A stretch of 64,000 nt of DNA, from contig NZ_BCQQ01000018.1 of the NCBI RefSeq assembly GCF_001552155.1, forward strand, positions 1-64,000, read 5' to 3'. The stretch is from Actinomadura formosensis NBRC 14204 (GTDB lineage: Bacteria; Actinomycetota; Actinomycetes; Streptosporangiales; Streptosporangiaceae). Shown here in pieces: positions 61,809-64,000 of this stretch; the stretch's first letter is position 1, and every line of letters begins with the position of its first letter. The notes under the pieces were generated by a model. The model was not told where the DNA came from, made no database searches, and saw only the letters and a program-made list of their open reading frames with translations. Position numbers and translations under genes: made by a program.

Positions 61809-62222
61809 CTAATAGGGGGTCTCGGTCGCGGGGACGACCTCCGACGTGCAGTAGCGGCAGCGGCTGGCCTTCAGCGGGATATCGCTGAGGCACTGCGGGC
61901 ATTCGCGCTCGGTGGCCTCCTTGCCGCGGTCCATCCGCTCGATCAGCTTGGTGGTCGGCAGGACGACCAGGAAGTAGACGATCGCCGCCGTGATGAGGAA
62001 CGTGATCGCGGACGTCAGGAAGATCCCGTACGGGAACGTGGTGCCGTCGATCTTGACGGCGAGCCGTGTGTAGTCGGGTTTGCCGCCGATGAGCGCGATC
62101 AGCGGGGTGATGAACGAGTTCGCGAAGTCCTTCACCAGGCCCGCGAACGCGGCCCCGACGACGAACGCGACCGCCAGCTCGACCAGGTTTCCGCGGAACA
62201 GGAACTTCTTGAATCCGCTCAT
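61809..62222 (-). CDS. mscL: MscL mechanosensitive channel with C-terminal zinc ribbon
   Basis: 137 residues. N-terminal helix and TM1 (FLFRGNLVELAVAFVVGAAF; AGLVKDFANSFITPLIALIGG), TM2 (FLITAAIVYFLVVLPTTKLI), the MscL pattern. The C-terminus has two CxxC pairs (CPQCLSDIPLKASRCRYC) forming a rubredoxin-like zinc ribbon in place of the usual helical bundle. It opens under membrane tension. Converges on the M15 gene with 6 bp between stops. Confidence 0.93.
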   Translation of the reverse strand: MSGFKKFLFRGNLVELAVAFVVGAAFAGLVKDFANSFITPLIALIGGKPDYTRLAVKIDGTTFPYGIFLTSAITFLITAAIVYFLVVLPTTKLIERMDRGKEATERECPQCLSDIPLKASRCRYCTSEVVPATETPY

Positions 62223-62537
62223 GGGGGCTCCAGGGGATGTCGGGGGTGCGGCCCCCTGGCTGAGGGGGCGCCGGAACGGCAACGGATCGTAGTGATCCCT
62301 CCCTGTTCCGCCAAGTCGGCCATGCTCCACGACCTGCGGCTTCCTTTTCGCCCGCTGCGATTGCCGGTGGTCTCCGGCTCCTTCCCGGCGGCCGGCTCAA
62401 GTCCCGGGAGTGTCGGTGCCGGACACAGCGCCGTCCCTCGACCGCCTGTGGCTTTCGCGACGCCGGCCGGTCGGCGTCGCGAGCGGGCGCCGGTGCCCGG
62501 TTCGCGTGCCGGGCCCCCACGGTGGCGTGGGCGTCCT
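62223..62537. other. 315-bp intergenic region between mscL and the SAF gene
   Basis: Contains the mscL promoter (leftward) and the 3' flank of the leftward SAF gene. No gene, terminator or repeat could be recognised in it. Confidence 0.5.
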
Positions 62538-63305
62538 CTAGGGGCCGGTGATCGTCAGGGACAGGTGGGGGCCGGCTGCGGCCAGGGCCAGCGCCTGGGG
62601 TCTGTCGGTCGCCAGAACGATCAGTGCGCCGTCTTGCGCGGTGTCTTCGGGTTTCGGCGGGATCGCCACGATCGGGACGTCGGACGCCACGACGCGGGCG
62701 TCGTTCCAGTTCGGCTCTGTGGCGGCTCGTGTCTTCGTTGTGAAGGGACGCCACGCCGGCGGTCGGCCCAGGGCGGGCTGGACCTGACGAGGTCTGGGCG
62801 ATGATTCTTGGGCGTTGCCGGGAGCGTCCGCAGCACCCTGGAACGGACGGTCGCCGGTCGGGCCGCGGGCTTCTTCGGGGGGCTCGGGTTCGCCGGTGGG
62901 AGTCGTGAGGACGTCTATGCGGTCGCCCGGATGGAGCAGCCGGACGGCGTCGGGGTCGGCTATGCGGACCGGGGTGGCCACCTTGCCGGGGCCGTAGCCG
63001 CGGAGTAGGGCGTCGCCTATCACGCGGACGTCGGTCAGAGGTTCGCCTTGGCGCATGGGGCCCGCGATGACGCGGCCCACGGCGCCCGTGCGGAGCGCGC
63101 CGGCCGGGACGGAGGCGGGCGGCAGGGCCACGGGACGCAGATCGGAGGGGCCGAGGGCCGTCCCCGCGGGGAGGTCGCGGGCGGCGGCGAGGACGCGGGC
63201 GGACGGGGGCGCTCCCGGCCGGAGCGCGAGCAGGGCGAGGCCGGCGGCGGCCGCGGCGAACAGGGCCGCCAGCGGCCGCCGCAGGCGGGTTAACCGGGTG
63301 TTCAC
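62538..63305 (-). CDS. SAF-domain protein, CpaB/RcpC-like
   Basis: 255 residues. N-terminal helix (LAALFAAAAAGLALLAL), then the SAF domain (VLAAARDLPAGTALGPSDLR; VGRVIAGPMRQGEPLTDVRV) and the CpaB-type end (VVASDVPIVAIPP; PQALALAAAGPHLSLTITG). CpaB/RcpC proteins work in Flp/tad pilus assembly, but the middle ~60 residues are an unusual Pro-rich insertion and no other tad gene is visible. GTG at 63305 overlaps the mtnP stop (GTGA). Confidence 0.82.
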   Translation of the reverse strand: MNTRLTRLRRPLAALFAAAAAGLALLALRPGAPPSARVLAAARDLPAGTALGPSDLRPVALPPASVPAGALRTGAVGRVIAGPMRQGEPLTDVRVIGDALLRGYGPGKVATPVRIADPDAVRLLHPGDRIDVLTTPTGEPEPPEEARGPTGDRPFQGAADAPGNAQESSPRPRQVQPALGRPPAWRPFTTKTRAATEPNWNDARVVASDVPIVAIPPKPEDTAQDGALIVLATDRPQALALAAAGPHLSLTITGP

Positions 63306-64000
63306 GGCAGTTCCAGGGGGAGCTTCATGCCGTCCAGGACGTTCGGGCAGGGGCAGGTGCGCTCGGTGGGCAGCGCCTTGACCACGTCGGTGACCAGGGC
63401 GCGCAGGCGGCCGATGTTCTGGCCGAAGACCCGGAGGACCTCCTCCATCGTGACGCCGTCGCCCTCCTCGATGCCCGCGTCCAGGTCGGTGACGAGGCAG
63501 AGGGAGGTGTAGCAGAGCGCGAGTTCGCGGGCGAGGACGGCCTCCGGGTGGCCGGTCATGCCGATCAGCGTCCAGCCCTGGGAGGCGAACCACCGGGACT
63601 CGGCGCGGGTGGAGAAGCGCGGGCCCTCGATGACGACGAGCGTGCCGCGGTCGACGGGCTCCCAGGCGGAGGCGCGGGCGGATTCGATGGCGGTGCGGCG
63701 GCCGGTGGGGCAGTACGGGTCGGCGAACGACACGTGGATCGCGGCGCCCTCGCCGTAGAAGGTCTGGGCGCGTCCGGACGTCCGGTCGGCGAGCTGGTCG
63801 GGGACGGCGAGCGTGCCGGGCCCGTAGCCGGGGGTCAGCGAGCCGACCGCGCACGGCCCCAGTACCTGCCGGACGCCGAGGGAGCGCAGCGCCCACAGGT
63901 TGGCCCGGTACGGGATCCGGTGCGGCGGGAACCGGTGGTCGCGGCCGTGCCGGGGGACGAACGCGACGCGGCGCCCGGCCAGCTCGCCGACCGCGATGGG
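63302..64000 (-). CDS. mtnP: S-methyl-5'-thioadenosine phosphorylase (5' end outside window)
   Basis: At least 232 residues; the N-terminus lies beyond the right edge. Family features: FVPRHGRDHRFPPHRIPYRA, phosphate/substrate region EGPRFSTRAESRWF, IGMTGHPEAVLARELALCYT and the Asp in TDLDAG. Cleaves methylthioadenosine to adenine and 5-methylthioribose-1-phosphate (methionine salvage); a methylthioinosine-preferring form cannot be excluded. Coupled by GTGA to the SAF gene, an odd pairing. Confidence 0.93.
   Translation of the reverse strand, partial: PIAVGELAGRRVAFVPRHGRDHRFPPHRIPYRANLWALRSLGVRQVLGPCAVGSLTPGYGPGTLAVPDQLADRTSGRAQTFYGEGAAIHVSFADPYCPTGRRTAIESARASAWEPVDRGTLVVIEGPRFSTRAESRWFASQGWTLIGMTGHPEAVLARELALCYTSLCLVTDLDAGIEEGDGVTMEEVLRVFGQNIGRLRALVTDVVKALPTERTCPCPNVLDGMKLPLELP

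Overview
The window is high-GC actinobacterial chromosome with strong third-position GC bias and many GTG starts. Typical actinomycete families are present: BTAD/AfsR-type regulator, XRE-DUF5753/DUF397 pairs, ECF42-type sigma factors with YCII partners, BldG-like STAS protein, one-chain pyruvate carboxylase and a kdpFABC-kdpDE cluster. A member of Thermomonosporaceae/Streptosporangiales (Actinomadura-like) fits best, but this is inferred from gene content only.

Layout. 1-5.4 kb: a Spo0M-like protein cut by the left edge, a two-gene M16 peptidase operon, and a STAS plus ATPase anti-sigma pair. 5.6-9.5 kb: XRE-DUF5753/DUF397 pair, a membrane Ser/Thr kinase and a TetR regulator. 9.5-16.2 kb: pyruvate carboxylase, a TetR regulator divergent from a group-2 sigma factor, and a PLP-dependent dehydratase. 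16.4-21.1 kb: FAD monooxygenase, first ECF42/YCII pair, second XRE-DUF5753 regulator, DHFR-fold reductase. 21.2-32.0 kb: large AfsR-type regulator followed by a translationally coupled four-gene ABC exporter operon. 32.0-36.1 kb: GntR regulator with a perfect palindrome, a short ATPase, a Tm-1-like/PEP-hydrolase-family pair. 36.3-39.5 kb: a small WXG100-like/YbaB cluster without type VII machinery, then a YchJ-like protein. 39.5-42.2 kb: DUF574-type methyltransferase, a broken glyoxalase-fold gene and the second YCII/ECF42 pair. 42.3-50.5 kb: kdpFABC converging on kdpDE. 60.0-64.0 kb: tRNA-Arg(CCT), a coiled-coil M15 peptidase, MscL with a zinc ribbon, a CpaB-like SAF protein and mtnP cut by the right edge.

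The outstanding feature is a 9.16-kb integrated element (50871-60074) in the tRNA-Arg(CCT) gene. It has 43-bp att repeats (41/43 identical), a tyrosine integrase at one end and an excisionase-like protein at the other. Between them lie a GntR repressor with its operator, an HK97-type major capsid protein, a P27-type small terminase, a split Toprim/SF3 primase-helicase and a striking iteron-rich, AT-centred replication origin. No large terminase, portal, protease, tail or lysis gene is present, nor any conjugation gene. All frames are intact and tightly packed. This is the architecture of a phage satellite (PICI-like, capsid-encoding) rather than a prophage remnant or an AICE, and it is the best candidate for an undescribed system here. 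The original tRNA terminator was left beyond attL, 9 kb from the tRNA it served, which independently supports the insertion model.
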